Positions 15,479-23,059 are shown, counted from the stretch's first letter. The stretch: 64,000 nucleotides of DNA from Jiangella endophytica (GCF_003427025.1 NZ_QVAI01000026.1:1-64000); one strand, 5' to 3'. The notes: generated by a model from the letters alone, not told the origin. Made by a program: numbers and translations.

Positions 15479-17082
15479 CGCCGCGCGAGCGCGACCCGCT
15501 GCGGGTGACCACCGACGTGCTGGTCGTCGGCGGCGGGCCGGCGGCCACCTGGGCGGCGCTGGCCGCGCGCGCCGCCGGCGCCGAAGTGCTGCTGGTCGAC
15601 AAGGGCTACTGCGGCACCAGTGGCGTCACCGCGTCCGCGGGTACGACGCACTGGCTGGTCCCGCCGAAACACCGGGCCGCGGCCGCCGCCGAGCGCGACC
15701 GCCGCGGCGCCGGTCTGACCGACCCGGCGTACCTCGACCGCACCATGGACCAGTCGTGGCGGCGCTACCAGCCGGTCGCCGCCGCGATCGGCTACCCGGC
15801 CACAGGCTACTTCCGCGACGTGCTGGGCGAGCGGCACCTGGTGCAGGGCCCGGTCTACATGAAGGAGATGCGCCGGCGCGTCCGTCGAGCGGGCGCGCGG
15901 ATCCTCGACCACGCACCGGCGCTCGGGCTGCTGCGCGACGGCGACGGCCAGGTCCGCGGCGCTCGCGGCGTGCTGCGCCAGGAGGACCGCGCGTGGTCGG
16001 CCACCGCAGGCGGCGTGGTGCTGGCCACCGGCGGCTGCGCCTTCCGCAGCGGCGCCCTCGGCTCGCACGTGAACACCGGCGACGGCCTGCTCATGGCCGC
16101 CGAGGTCGGCGCGGCACTGTCTGGCATGGAGTTCTCGAACTACTACGGGCTCTCCCCGGCCGGCGCCGCCATGGAGAAGAACCTGTACTTCCGCACCGCC
16201 ACGTACACCGACGCCGACGGCGCCGTCGTCGCCGAGGACCCGGACGAGATCGGCGCCATGGTCACCGGCCGGGTCGCGCTGATGCGGGCCCGGCTGGCCG
16301 GGCCGCTCTACGCCGTCCTCGACCGCACGACCCCGGCGCATCGAGCAGATCTGCGAGCCCAGACCGCCAACGCCTTCCTCGTCTTCGACCGGCTCGGCAT
16401 CGACCCGTTCCGCCAGCGGTTCGAGGTCGACTTCGTGCTGGAGGGCACCATCCGCGGCTCCGGCGGCGTGCGGACGCTCGACCCGTCCGGCTGGACCGGC
16501 GTCCCGGGTCTGTGGGCCGCCGGCGACACCGCGTCGCGCGAGCCCCTCGTCGGCGCGTCGAGCGGTGCCGGCGCACCGAACTCGTCCTGGACCGTCGCCT
16601 CCGGCAGCCTCGCCGGGAGCGCCGCCGCCCGGCACGCGCTGGCCTCCGCCACCTGGCCGGCACCTGCTGCCGGAACCGGCACCGCGGGCGTCTCTGCCGG
16701 CCGGACTCGCGGTCGACGGCCGTGGCGAGACGTCGTCGACACCGTGCAGGCCGTCATGCTGCCGATGGCGCCGAACGCGTTCCGGAGCGCCGGCACCCTC
16801 GCCGCCGGGCTGCGCCGCCTCGACGCGACCTGGCGCGAGCTCCGTGAGCTGCCCGCCGGCACCGGCCGACAGCAGGTCGAGGCGCGCGAAGCGGCCGCGA
16901 TGCTGGCCGCCGCCCGATGGGTGCAGCACAGCGCCCTCGCACGCACCGAGTCCCGTGGCCTGCACCGCCGCCTCGACCACCCCGGCACCGACTCGGCGCA
17001 GCGCGGCCACGTGCTCGTCCACGGCGTCGACCACCCCGTCGTCCAACGCATCCCAGCGATCAGGAAGGACCCGGTCCGATGA
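15475..17082 (+). CDS. Fumarate reductase/AprA-like FAD flavoprotein
   Basis: The 535-residue flavoprotein begins with the FAD-binding motif DVLVVGGGPAATWAALAARAAGAEVLLVDKG (about 15-45), followed by GTSGVTASAGTTHWLVPP. The middle contains VVLATGGCAFRSGALGSHVNTGDGLLMAAEVGA and the C-terminal flavin contact is GLWAAGDTASREPLVGASSGAGAPNSSWTVASG. The order matches the succinate dehydrogenase/fumarate reductase flavoprotein superfamily that also contains AprA. The helical tail after about 440 is shorter than in AprA. With the upstream ferredoxin it should form a soluble two-subunit oxidoreductase. It is unlikely to be an assimilatory APS reductase, because no ATP sulfurylase or sulfate importer is nearby. 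Starts at ATG 15475, overlapping the ferredoxin stop. Confidence 0.9.
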   Translation: MTPRERDPLRVTTDVLVVGGGPAATWAALAARAAGAEVLLVDKGYCGTSGVTASAGTTHWLVPPKHRAAAAAERDRRGAGLTDPAYLDRTMDQSWRRYQPVAAAIGYPATGYFRDVLGERHLVQGPVYMKEMRRRVRRAGARILDHAPALGLLRDGDGQVRGARGVLRQEDRAWSATAGGVVLATGGCAFRSGALGSHVNTGDGLLMAAEVGAALSGMEFSNYYGLSPAGAAMEKNLYFRTATYTDADGAVVAEDPDEIGAMVTGRVALMRARLAGPLYAVLDRTTPAHRADLRAQTANAFLVFDRLGIDPFRQRFEVDFVLEGTIRGSGGVRTLDPSGWTGVPGLWAAGDTASREPLVGASSGAGAPNSSWTVASGSLAGSAAARHALASATWPAPAAGTGTAGVSAGRTRGRRPWRDVVDTVQAVMLPMAPNAFRSAGTLAAGLRRLDATWRELRELPAGTGRQQVEAREAAAMLAAARWVQHSALARTESRGLHRRLDHPGTDSAQRGHVLVHGVDHPVVQRIPAIRKDPVR

Positions 17083-18104
17083 AGTTCATCCTCCTCCCCC
17101 ACGTCGCGGACCCCCGCAAGCCCGAGCACGTCCAACTGGCCGAGATCGTGGAGCTCGGCGTCTTCGCCGAACAACTCGGATTCGACGGCTTCGGCGTCGG
17201 CGAGCGGCACGACCGGCCGGCGCTGTCGTCCTCACCGGCCGTCATCCTCAGCAACCTGGCCGCCCGGACGTCGACGATCCGGCTGTTCACCGCGATCACC
17301 GCGCTCGGCCTGCACGACCCGTTGCGCGCCTACGAGGACTACGCGACGCTGGACAACCTCGCCCAGGGCCGCCTCGACCTCATCATCGGCAAGGGCGCCT
17401 ACACCACCACCCAGCGCTTGTTCGGCGTCACCACCGACGACCAGTGGCACCGGCTGCAGGAGAACTACGACTTGTTCCGGCGGCTGTGGACGCAGGATAG
17501 CGTCACGTGGGCGGGCCGCTTCCGGCCCGCGCTGGGGAACGCCGAGGCCCTGCCGCGCCCGTTCCAGCCGCGGCTGCGCATCTGGCATGGCAGCGCCACG
17601 AACCCGCAGAGCGCCGACTTCGCCGCCCGTCACGGCGACCCGATCTTCTCCTCCAACGGCGGCGTCGGGATCAACCGGTACGTCGGCCTGATCGAGCACT
17701 ACCGCGAGCAGTTCGCCGCCTACGGCCACGATCCCGCCGAAGCGCTGGTCGGCATAGGCACCGCCGGCTACTTCGGGGCCCGGACGACGCGCGAGGCGGT
17801 GGAGAAGTACCGCCCGGTCTTCCAAGCCCGGCTCGCCGTGAACCACAAGTACGACGGCGCCACCATCGGCGGCTCGCTGGAGGAGTGGATCGAGCACAGC
17901 TCCGTGCTCGTCGGCACACCCCAGCAGATCATCGAGAAGATCCACGCCCAGCACGAGCGGTTCGGCCACGAGGTCTTCCACATCCACGTCGACGCCGAGA
18001 TCCTCCACCGCCGCGACTACCTGGACACCCTCGAACTGTTCTTCACCGAGATCGCTCCCGTCATCCGCAAGGACCTCCCTGGCCGGACCCTTGACTGGGT
18101 GTGA
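17079..18104 (+). CDS. LLM-class flavin-dependent oxidoreductase (short, luciferase-alpha-like)
   Basis: The 341-residue protein is a member of the shorter LLM branch, unlike the 430-460-residue enzymes of operons A, E and F. Landmarks are FAEQLGFDGFGVGERHD (about 28-44), the sheet RTSTIRLFTAITALGLHDPLRAYEDYATLDNLAQGRLDLIIGKG, and VGTPQQIIEKIHAQHERFG near the C-terminus. It closes operon B and overlaps the flavoprotein stop as ATGA. The association suggests a substrate-specific monooxygenase that receives reducing power from the ferredoxin/flavoprotein pair or from a flavin reductase elsewhere. An F420-dependent role cannot be fully excluded. Confidence 0.92.
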   Translation: MKFILLPHVADPRKPEHVQLAEIVELGVFAEQLGFDGFGVGERHDRPALSSSPAVILSNLAARTSTIRLFTAITALGLHDPLRAYEDYATLDNLAQGRLDLIIGKGAYTTTQRLFGVTTDDQWHRLQENYDLFRRLWTQDSVTWAGRFRPALGNAEALPRPFQPRLRIWHGSATNPQSADFAARHGDPIFSSNGGVGINRYVGLIEHYREQFAAYGHDPAEALVGIGTAGYFGARTTREAVEKYRPVFQARLAVNHKYDGATIGGSLEEWIEHSSVLVGTPQQIIEKIHAQHERFGHEVFHIHVDAEILHRRDYLDTLELFFTEIAPVIRKDLPGRTLDWV

Positions 18105-18454
18105 CGGCCGGCTTGGTCGCGGACCACCAACACCGCCCTACGACGCACGACCGCCCGTCCATCTAGGTCGAGCAGGACTGGTACGCACTGCCGGGGCCGC
18201 CTCGGTGAGGCCTGGCGTCCTTCGGCCAGTATCGGACATGTCGAAGGGGGTCTGCCGAACAAGACCCAAGCTCGATGCGGGGTGCGGGACGGGCTCTACC
18301 CGTCAGTCCGTACGCGTGCACCAGTCGCGCGGCTCGGCCTCGCGGTCCTTCTGGACTGGTGGTAGGCGCGCAAGTGCCCGCACATCTCCACCGCGTCATC
18401 GAGGATGACGTGCCGGGAACTGGTCGCGATGTCGCCTGATAAGAACACGACAGG
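18105..18454. other. Non-coding stretch after operon B
   Basis: About 350 bases follow the LLM stop. I see no convincing gene, no strong terminator hairpin and no leader-peptide motif here. Short open frames exist on both strands but have no recognisable domains. Given the broken genes on its right side, it is probably decayed sequence. Confidence 0.4.
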
Positions 18455-18812
18455 TTGAACAAGATTTGATCTCATCGTCAGCGACCTGCTGGCCGGAGCA
18501 ACACTCCTCCGAGACGCGTTCGGGTTCACTGAAGTCTGTTGTGAAGCAGCATTTGCCGAACTCGTCTCTGGCGACTTCGCAGTAATGCTCAGCCCGAATG
18601 CGAGAATCGACCTTCCCGAAAGCAATGGCATCGTTCTGCACATCGAGGTGGATGATCCTCGCGAGGCAACGCGGATCGCGGTCGCGGCTGGCGCCGAGGT
18701 TCTCCTTGACACGGAGGCGACGGGATGGGGAACGGTGTCCACCCTGCTGAGGGGGCCAGGAAGGACCGTAATTGATCTGTACAAGAACAGTGCAGGACGA
18801 TTGCCGGAGCAC
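18455..18812 (+). pseudogene. VOC (glyoxalase-fold) protein, frameshifted remnant
   Basis: From 18468 a frame reads DLIVSDLLAGATLLRDAFGFTEV, continues through SNGIVLHIEVDDPREAT and ends near TVIDLYKNSAGRLPEH, the full length of a small VOC-superfamily domain. In that frame the codon two before TTT is a TGA stop (18456-18458), and no start precedes it. A TTG at 18455 starts MNKI in another frame and runs into TGA at 18467. Removing one T from the TTT run at 18465-18467 would join the two parts. At the 3' end the frame runs on without a natural stop into sequence of different character. Local GC is lower than in the operons. Likely a decayed gene; an internal start at ATG 18585 would give only half a domain. 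Confidence 0.6.
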
Positions 18813-18979
18813 GGCTCCCCGCCGCCCCGCGCGAGCTGGTCACCGAAGGGGTCCAGCGGCGGCGCCGTGACCGACGAAACTACTCCGAGCAGGTCATCAG
18901 GATCGGCACCGTCGAGAGCGGTCTCGAACTCCTCGACGACCTCGAGACCGGCCCCGTCACGGTCGAACCGATCACCTGA
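18812..18979 (+). pseudogene. 3' end of an unidentified gene (remnant)
   Basis: A frame from about 18812 to TGA 18977-18979 reads like coding sequence (ELVTEGVQRRRRDRRNYSEQ, then GTVESGLELLDDLETGPVTV) with the usual third-position G/C. It has no start and no room for one, because the VOC remnant precedes it in a different frame. The stop converges on the TetR gene with an 8-base overlap. I do not recognise the family. Confidence 0.35.
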
Positions 18980-19649
18980 CGTCCCGCGACCCCGAGAATG
19001 TCGCCGGACGCGAGAGGCGGACCATGGCGCGGTAGAGCGCCGGGGGTGCGGGCGGGTCTGCGAGGGGCAGCAGCGGGGCGCCGGGGGTGGCGAAACCGCG
19101 GATCAGGTGTCCGACGACACGGCGCCAGCTACCGGGTGCGGCGTCGCCGGTGGCGGCGATGACGCCGGCGTTGGCCATCAGCACGAGGACGAGGTCCTCG
19201 GCGACGAAATCGGCGCGCAGGTGACCGGTGGCCTTGGCGCGGGTGATGAGCTCCAGGAACCCGTCGTACGCCTCGGCGCGCCGGGCTTCGAGGCCTTTGG
19301 CGGCGGGGAAGGTCCTGGTCAGGACGTCGGCGAAGCCGCGGTCGGCGGCCTGCATGGCGCAGACGGCCTCGAGGAAACGGGTGAAGCCGTGCCAGGGATC
19401 GGGGTCAGCGAGGGCGTCCGCGGTGGCCGCGGCGTAGGCGTCCATCCGGTCGGAGAACACCGCGGTGACGAGGTCGTCACGGGTGGCGAACCGGCGTGCG
19501 ACGGTGGCCTTGCCGACCCCGGCCTCCCGGGCCACCGCCGCTAGTGAGACGCCCAGGCCTTCGGCTGCGTACAGGCGGCGGGCGGCCACCATGATGCGTT
19601 CGCGGTTGCGTTCGGCGTCGGCGCGCAACCCCGGCTCGGACTCTGTCAT
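18972..19649 (-). CDS. TetR/AcrR-family repressor
   Basis: The 225-residue protein has the TetR DNA-binding domain: RNRERIMVAARRLYAAEGLGVSLAAVAREAGVGKATVARRFATRDDLVTAVF (about 15-66). The effector-binding C-terminal domain contains FTRFLEAVCAMQAADRGFADVL. I prefer ATG 19649; a GTG at 19658 is in frame but adds only three residues. It is divergent from a quinone-oxidoreductase gene, with two GGAA-N5-TTCC palindromes between them, so it most likely represses that gene and itself. In this common actinomycete arrangement the ligand is often an electrophile or drug-like compound. Confidence 0.92.
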   Translation of the reverse strand: MTESEPGLRADAERNRERIMVAARRLYAAEGLGVSLAAVAREAGVGKATVARRFATRDDLVTAVFSDRMDAYAAATADALADPDPWHGFTRFLEAVCAMQAADRGFADVLTRTFPAAKGLEARRAEAYDGFLELITRAKATGHLRADFVAEDLVLVLMANAGVIAATGDAAPGSWRRVVGHLIRGFATPGAPLLPLADPPAPPALYRAMVRLSRPATFSGSRDVR

Positions 19650-19668
19650 GCGCACCACACTACTAAGT

Positions 19669-19681
19669 GGAACACCCTTCC
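19669..19681. promoter_or_regulatory. TetR operator candidate, site 1 (GGAA-N5-TTCC)
   Basis: GGAACACCCTTCC lies 20 bases upstream of the TetR ATG. A second site with the same GGAA-N5-TTCC form lies at 19714-19726. The pair is separated by 32 bases between the divergent genes. Confidence 0.5.
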
Positions 19682-19713
19682 CGATTCTGTTGTTACGCTA
19701 CGGCAGGAAAATG

Positions 19714-19726
19714 GGAAGGCCGTTCC
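19714..19726. promoter_or_regulatory. TetR operator candidate, site 2 (GGAA-N5-TTCC)
   Basis: GGAAGGCCGTTCC lies 23 bases before the oxidoreductase ATG (19749), just upstream of its ribosome site (GAGGAG, about 19737-19742). Extended by one base (GGGAAGG...GTTCC) it is also complementary to site 1, so the two could alternatively base-pair. Confidence 0.5.
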
Positions 19727-19748
19727 AATTAGTCTCGAGGAGATCGTC

Positions 19749-20672
19749 ATGCGCGCTGCCACCCTGGAGTCCGTCCCCTCCAGCCCGTCTGTGTCCGAGG
19801 TCGAAGCCCCGCCGCTGGAGGCGGGCGAACTGCTGGTCCGGGTCGAGTCGGCCTCGGTCAACGGCTTCGACGTCGCCACCGCCGCCGGCTGGCTGCAGGG
19901 GATGATCGAGCACAGGTACCCGCTGGTGGTGGGCAAGGACTTCGCCGGTACGGTCACGGCTCGCGGCGACGGCGCCGACGGGTTCGCAGTGGGCGACGCC
20001 GTCTTCGGCGTGGTGATGAAGCCGTTCCTCGGCGCCGGCTCGCTGGCCGAGTTCGTCACCGTGCCCGCGGCCTACGGCGTCGCGCACATCCCGGACGGGC
20101 TGAGCGTCCGTGACGCCGGCGCGCTCGGCCTGGCCGGCACAGCCGCGCTGGACAGCGTGAACGCCGTCGACCCGAGTGAGGGCGAGACCATCCTGATCTG
20201 CGGCGCCACCGGCGGTGTCGGCAGCCTGGCCGTGCAGCTCGCCGCCGCCCGCGGCGCGCGGGTCATCGCCACCGCCCGGCCGGGCTCGGAGGCCGGCTTC
20301 GTCACCGGTCTCACCGCGGCCGAGATCCATGTGGTCGACCACACAGGTGACCTGGCCGCCCAGGTCCGCGCGGTCGCGCCGGACGGCGTCGACACGGCGC
20401 TGCACCTGGCCGGCGACGCCGACCAGCTCGCGGGTCTGCTGCGGCCGGGCGGGCGCCTCGCCTCCACCCTCGGCGTCACCCCCGACGGCGCCACCGCTGT
20501 CTCGGTGATGGCCGACACCAGCCCGCAGACGCTCGCCCGTTTGGCCGCCGACGCTGCCTCCGGCGCCCTCCGCGTCCCGGTCACCGCCAGCTACCCGCTG
20601 GCGCGGATCGACGAGGCATTCGCCGCCTTCAGAACGGGCGCCCTCGGCAAGATCGCGCTCACCATCGCCTGA
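19749..20672 (+). CDS. NAD(P)H-dependent quinone oxidoreductase-like (medium-chain reductase, zinc-free)
   Basis: The 307-residue protein is an MDR-family reductase. The N-terminal catalytic domain has VSSxxVNxxD-type VESASVNGFDVATAAGWLQG and PLVVGKDFAGTVTARGDG. The Rossmann motif is ETILICGATGGVGSLAVQLAAARGARVIATAR (about 139-170). No zinc-ligand cysteines are present at the usual catalytic site, as in quinone oxidoreductases. It probably reduces quinones or enones with NADPH in the cytosol. The divergent TetR and intervening palindromes suggest induction by such compounds. A short-chain dehydrogenase gene, often its neighbour, follows only as a fragment. Confidence 0.92.
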   Translation: MRAATLESVPSSPSVSEVEAPPLEAGELLVRVESASVNGFDVATAAGWLQGMIEHRYPLVVGKDFAGTVTARGDGADGFAVGDAVFGVVMKPFLGAGSLAEFVTVPAAYGVAHIPDGLSVRDAGALGLAGTAALDSVNAVDPSEGETILICGATGGVGSLAVQLAAARGARVIATARPGSEAGFVTGLTAAEIHVVDHTGDLAAQVRAVAPDGVDTALHLAGDADQLAGLLRPGGRLASTLGVTPDGATAVSVMADTSPQTLARLAADAASGALRVPVTASYPLARIDEAFAAFRTGALGKIALTIA

Positions 20673-20705
20673 CCGCACACCCCACTGATACAGCAAAGGA
20701 TCAAC

Positions 20706-20754
20706 ATACCCAGCATCGCCATCGTCGGTGCGGGTCCCGGCCTGGGCCTGCACA
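20706..20754 (+). pseudogene. N-terminal stub of a short-chain dehydrogenase (SDR)
   Basis: Behind AAAGGA (20695-20700) the frame ATA CCC AGC ... encodes PSIAIVGAGPGLGL, the start of an NAD(P)-binding SDR. The expected ATG at 20706-20708 is ATA, and the homologous sequence stops after about 16 codons. Both the start codon and the rest of the gene are lost. Confidence 0.6.
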
Positions 20755-20811
20755 GGCAGCTCACGCGGCGCCGCAGCTCACCCGGCGTCGCAATGTCCCT
20801 GCCGCGCATCA

Positions 20812-20989
20812 GCGGGTAGGCAGTGAGCAGGCGCTGGCTGATGACGTCGGGACCACAGGCCAGGTCGACGATCGTGCACGCCTCGCCGCGCAGGGCGACG
20901 GTCGTCTCCACCATCACGTCGAAGCGCCGCTCGCGAGTCGGCATGTTGGCCGCCTGCTGGACGTCCCAGCGCTCGATCCACACCGACAC
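20812..20989 (-). pseudogene. N-terminal fragment of a SAM-dependent methyltransferase
   Basis: From GTG 20989 the minus strand encodes WIERWDVQQAANMPTRERRF and then TIVDLACGPDVISQRLL, with the D-x-A-C-G-P motif I of class I methyltransferases. After about 59 residues (LLTAYP) the similarity ends abruptly facing the SDR stub. The frame continues with unrelated residues. The two truncated genes point at each other, as expected from a deletion between them. Confidence 0.55.
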
Positions 20990-21056
20990 ATCTACTGATG
21001 GCGGGAGCAGCCAGACGTGGACGGACTTGGCCGGACGACGACCCGGCGCCGAATGA

Positions 21057-21073
21057 AGCTAACGGTGTTAGCT
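21057..21073. promoter_or_regulatory. Inverted repeat AGCTAAC-GGT-GTTAGCT
   Basis: AGCTAACGGTGTTAGCT has perfect 7-base arms around GGT. It lies about 139 bases upstream of the TetR gene at 21212 and next to the methyltransferase fragment. The form is that of a TetR-type operator. Whether it serves the downstream TetR or is left over from a lost gene is unclear. The rest of 20990-21211 holds no complete gene. Confidence 0.45.
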
Positions 21074-21211
21074 AAGGCATTGGTGGATACCTCGACCGGG
21101 ATCCCTGCGAGGTGTGGGCCCAGCACTTCGAACATCGGGTGAGCCTCGAGCAGCTCCTCGCCCGGTCACCGCCGAGGCCCGCGCCCCGCCGGCAATGAGT
21201 AGCATGATGCA

Positions 21212-21943
21212 GTGTCGCCATCCGAGGCCGCGCAGCGCCGAGCCGAGCGCTTCAGCGCACGACACCACCGGTTCGTGCGCGCGGCGCTGCTGCGGATGCG
21301 CCGCCACGGGTTGTCGGGAGTCAACCTCACCGACTTGGCCGCGGATAGCCCGTACTCGAAGGGCACCTGGTACAACCACTTCAGCTCGGCCGAGGCCCTC
21401 TACCTCGACGTCGCACTCATCAACGCCGAGTTGCACACCAGGTACGTCGACGACATCCGCGACGATCCCACTCTCGATCCGAGCGCCCGACTCGTCTCGG
21501 TGTTCATCAGCTCGGTCGCGCACGCCATCGCGCATCCGGAGATCTGGAACCTCGGCATCAACGCCCGAATGTGGAACAAGAGCCCGGACGACGACGTGAC
21601 CGGGTCGGTGCGCCGGCTCGCCGAGAGCGAGCGAGCCATCTACGGCCACATCCTGGAGTTCGCCTGCGCTGCACAGGTCGACCCTGGCCGCGGCGAGGAG
21701 GAACTGACCCGCGCCCTCGACATGGTGCGTGCCGCCGCCGACGGTCTCTCCGTCCTGACGACCACCAAGCCGGACCATCGCTGGACGCGGGAGGTCACCA
21801 CCCGGCAGACCGGGGCACTGCTGCGCGGCGCGCTCACGGTCGCCGGGTTCAACTGCCCTCCGCCCAACGAGATGGACGCGCTCTGCGCGAAGAGCCGCGA
21901 GCGGGTATCGAAGCTCTCCGGGGAGTGGCTGCTCGACGGTTGA
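21212..21943 (+). CDS. TetR/AcrR-family regulator of operon E
   Basis: The 243-residue protein starts at GTG 21212. Its N-terminal region carries a TetR helix-turn-helix: HHRFVRAALLRMRRHGLSGVNLTDLAADSPYSKGTWYNHFSSAEALYLDVALI (about 18-70). The turn SPYSKGTWYNHF is somewhat unusual. The C-terminal ligand domain begins VSVFISSVAHAIAHPEIWNLG. It is encoded just upstream of the operon E importer on the same strand, and a perfect palindrome sits in the 120-base gap between them. It likely controls operon E and perhaps itself. Confidence 0.9.
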   Translation: MSPSEAAQRRAERFSARHHRFVRAALLRMRRHGLSGVNLTDLAADSPYSKGTWYNHFSSAEALYLDVALINAELHTRYVDDIRDDPTLDPSARLVSVFISSVAHAIAHPEIWNLGINARMWNKSPDDDVTGSVRRLAESERAIYGHILEFACAAQVDPGRGEEELTRALDMVRAAADGLSVLTTTKPDHRWTREVTTRQTGALLRGALTVAGFNCPPPNEMDALCAKSRERVSKLSGEWLLDG

Positions 21944-21994
21944 CCCCGCGCCGCCCAGCTTCTCATGGTGGCCCGTCGCTGCGTTCACAATGCG

Positions 21995-22023
21995 TTAACA
22001 CTGCAGCTTACAGTGCTTTAGAT
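21995..22023 (+). promoter_or_regulatory. Promoter candidate of operon E
   Basis: TTAACA (21995-22000) and TTAGAT (22018-22023) are separated by 17 bases, a good fit to a housekeeping -35/-10 pair. The spacer contains CACTG-N7-CAGTG (21999-22015). The palindrome at 22027-22043 would lie at the transcription start. Confidence 0.5.
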
Positions 22024-22026
22024 CAC

Positions 22027-22043
22027 TTTGACGGATCGTCAAA
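22027..22043. promoter_or_regulatory. Palindromic operator TTTGACG-GAT-CGTCAAA
   Basis: TTTGACGGATCGTCAAA is a perfect 7+3+7 inverted repeat 20 bases upstream of the permease GTG. It directly follows the promoter candidate, so a bound TetR dimer would block initiation. It is the best candidate site for the regulator at 21212-21943. Confidence 0.6.
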
Positions 22044-22063
22044 ATCCCTGGGATGCTCGCCCG

Positions 22064-23059
22064 GTGACGAAACAGCCGACGGGTGCCGACGCGGTCTGGC
22101 CGGTTCTCGGCTATGTGCTGCGGCGGTTCGGCTACTTCGCCGTCGTCGTCCTGGCCGTCTACACGCTGGCCTTCCTGCTTCTGTACGCGCTACCCAGCGA
22201 TCCGGTCGCGGTGATGCTGGACCGGCGTTCGTCCGGAGCCGGCGGAAGCACCCCCGAGCAGATCGCCGAACTACGCGAGCGGTACGGCCTCGACGAGCCG
22301 TTGCTCGTCCGCTACGCCGGCATGTTCGGCCGGCTGCTCGGTGGTGACCTGGGTGTCTCGTTCCAGTCCGGTCAGCCGGTGCGGGACGCGCTGGGCGCCG
22401 TCGCCCCTAACACCCTGGCTCTCGCGGGGGCGGCGCTGCTGATCGCGCTGCCGCTCTCGGCGCTTCTGGCGCTGGTCACGTCCTGGCGCGCGGGCGGCGT
22501 CGTCCACCGCCTTCTGGTCAACGTGCCCGCGTTCATCGCCGCGATCCCGGCGTTCTGGCTGGGCTTGCTCCTGCTCCAGGTGTTCTCCTTCTCCCTGCGC
22601 TGGGTCCCGCCGGCCGGCGGGACCGGGCTGGCCGGGCTCGTGCTGCCTGCCGTTGCACTGGCCCTGCCGGTGTCCGCGGCCCTGACCGCTGTGCTAATGC
22701 GCAGCCTCGACGACGTTCAGCGTGCCCCGTTCGTGACCCTGCTGTCGGCGCGAGGGCTGCGGTGGCGGCGCGTGTACCTGGCCCACGTCGCACGCAACGC
22801 CCTGCTGCCGTTCTTGACCCTCGCCGGCCTCACCGTGGGCGGGGTGATGGCCGGCACCGTCATCACGGAGACCGTGTTCTCCCGTTCCGGGCTGGGCCGG
22901 CTGCTGGTGTCCTCCGTCGAGGTCCAGGACGCACCGGTCGTGCTGGCCATCGCGGTGTTCGGCGCGGTCGTCTTCGCTGGTATGAACCTCGTGATCGATC
23001 TGCTGTATCCACTCCTGGATCCGCGGATTCGCCGCCCGGGCAGTGGGGTGCTCGCATGA
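22064..23059 (+). CDS. Dpp/Opp-type ABC permease (DppB-like), operon E
   Basis: The 331-residue protein has the DppB features: VLRRFGYFAVVVLAVYTLAFLLLYALPSDPVAVML at the N-terminus, YGLDEPLLVRYAGMFGRLLGGDLGVSFQ, and the coupling region FVTLLSARGLRWRRVYLAHVARNALLP. It ends in VIDLLYPLLDPRIR. I prefer GTG 22064 (VTKQPTGADA) because the only earlier in-frame start, TTG 22028, lies inside the palindromic operator. No strong ribosome site is visible (GGGA at about 22049), so the start is uncertain by a few codons. Confidence 0.9.
   Translation: MTKQPTGADAVWPVLGYVLRRFGYFAVVVLAVYTLAFLLLYALPSDPVAVMLDRRSSGAGGSTPEQIAELRERYGLDEPLLVRYAGMFGRLLGGDLGVSFQSGQPVRDALGAVAPNTLALAGAALLIALPLSALLALVTSWRAGGVVHRLLVNVPAFIAAIPAFWLGLLLLQVFSFSLRWVPPAGGTGLAGLVLPAVALALPVSAALTAVLMRSLDDVQRAPFVTLLSARGLRWRRVYLAHVARNALLPFLTLAGLTVGGVMAGTVITETVFSRSGLGRLLVSSVEVQDAPVVLAIAVFGAVVFAGMNLVIDLLYPLLDPRIRRPGSGVLA

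Noticed and set aside
15125-17082. Ferredoxin/flavoprotein pair as a true adenylylsulfate reductase (AprBA)
   Set aside because: The flavoprotein is shorter than AprA, and no ATP sulfurylase, sulfate importer or Qmo-type genes are nearby; only superfamily-level similarity is claimed.
21085-21198. Possible gene remnant reading DRDPCEVWAQHFEHRVSLEQ on the plus strand
   Set aside because: Too short and without a recognisable motif to separate it from chance open frame.
21983-22020. Short ORF MVARRCVHNALTLQL upstream of operon E as a leader peptide
   Set aside because: It lacks the HVDLxRV-type motif, overlaps the promoter candidate and would end before the likely transcription start.
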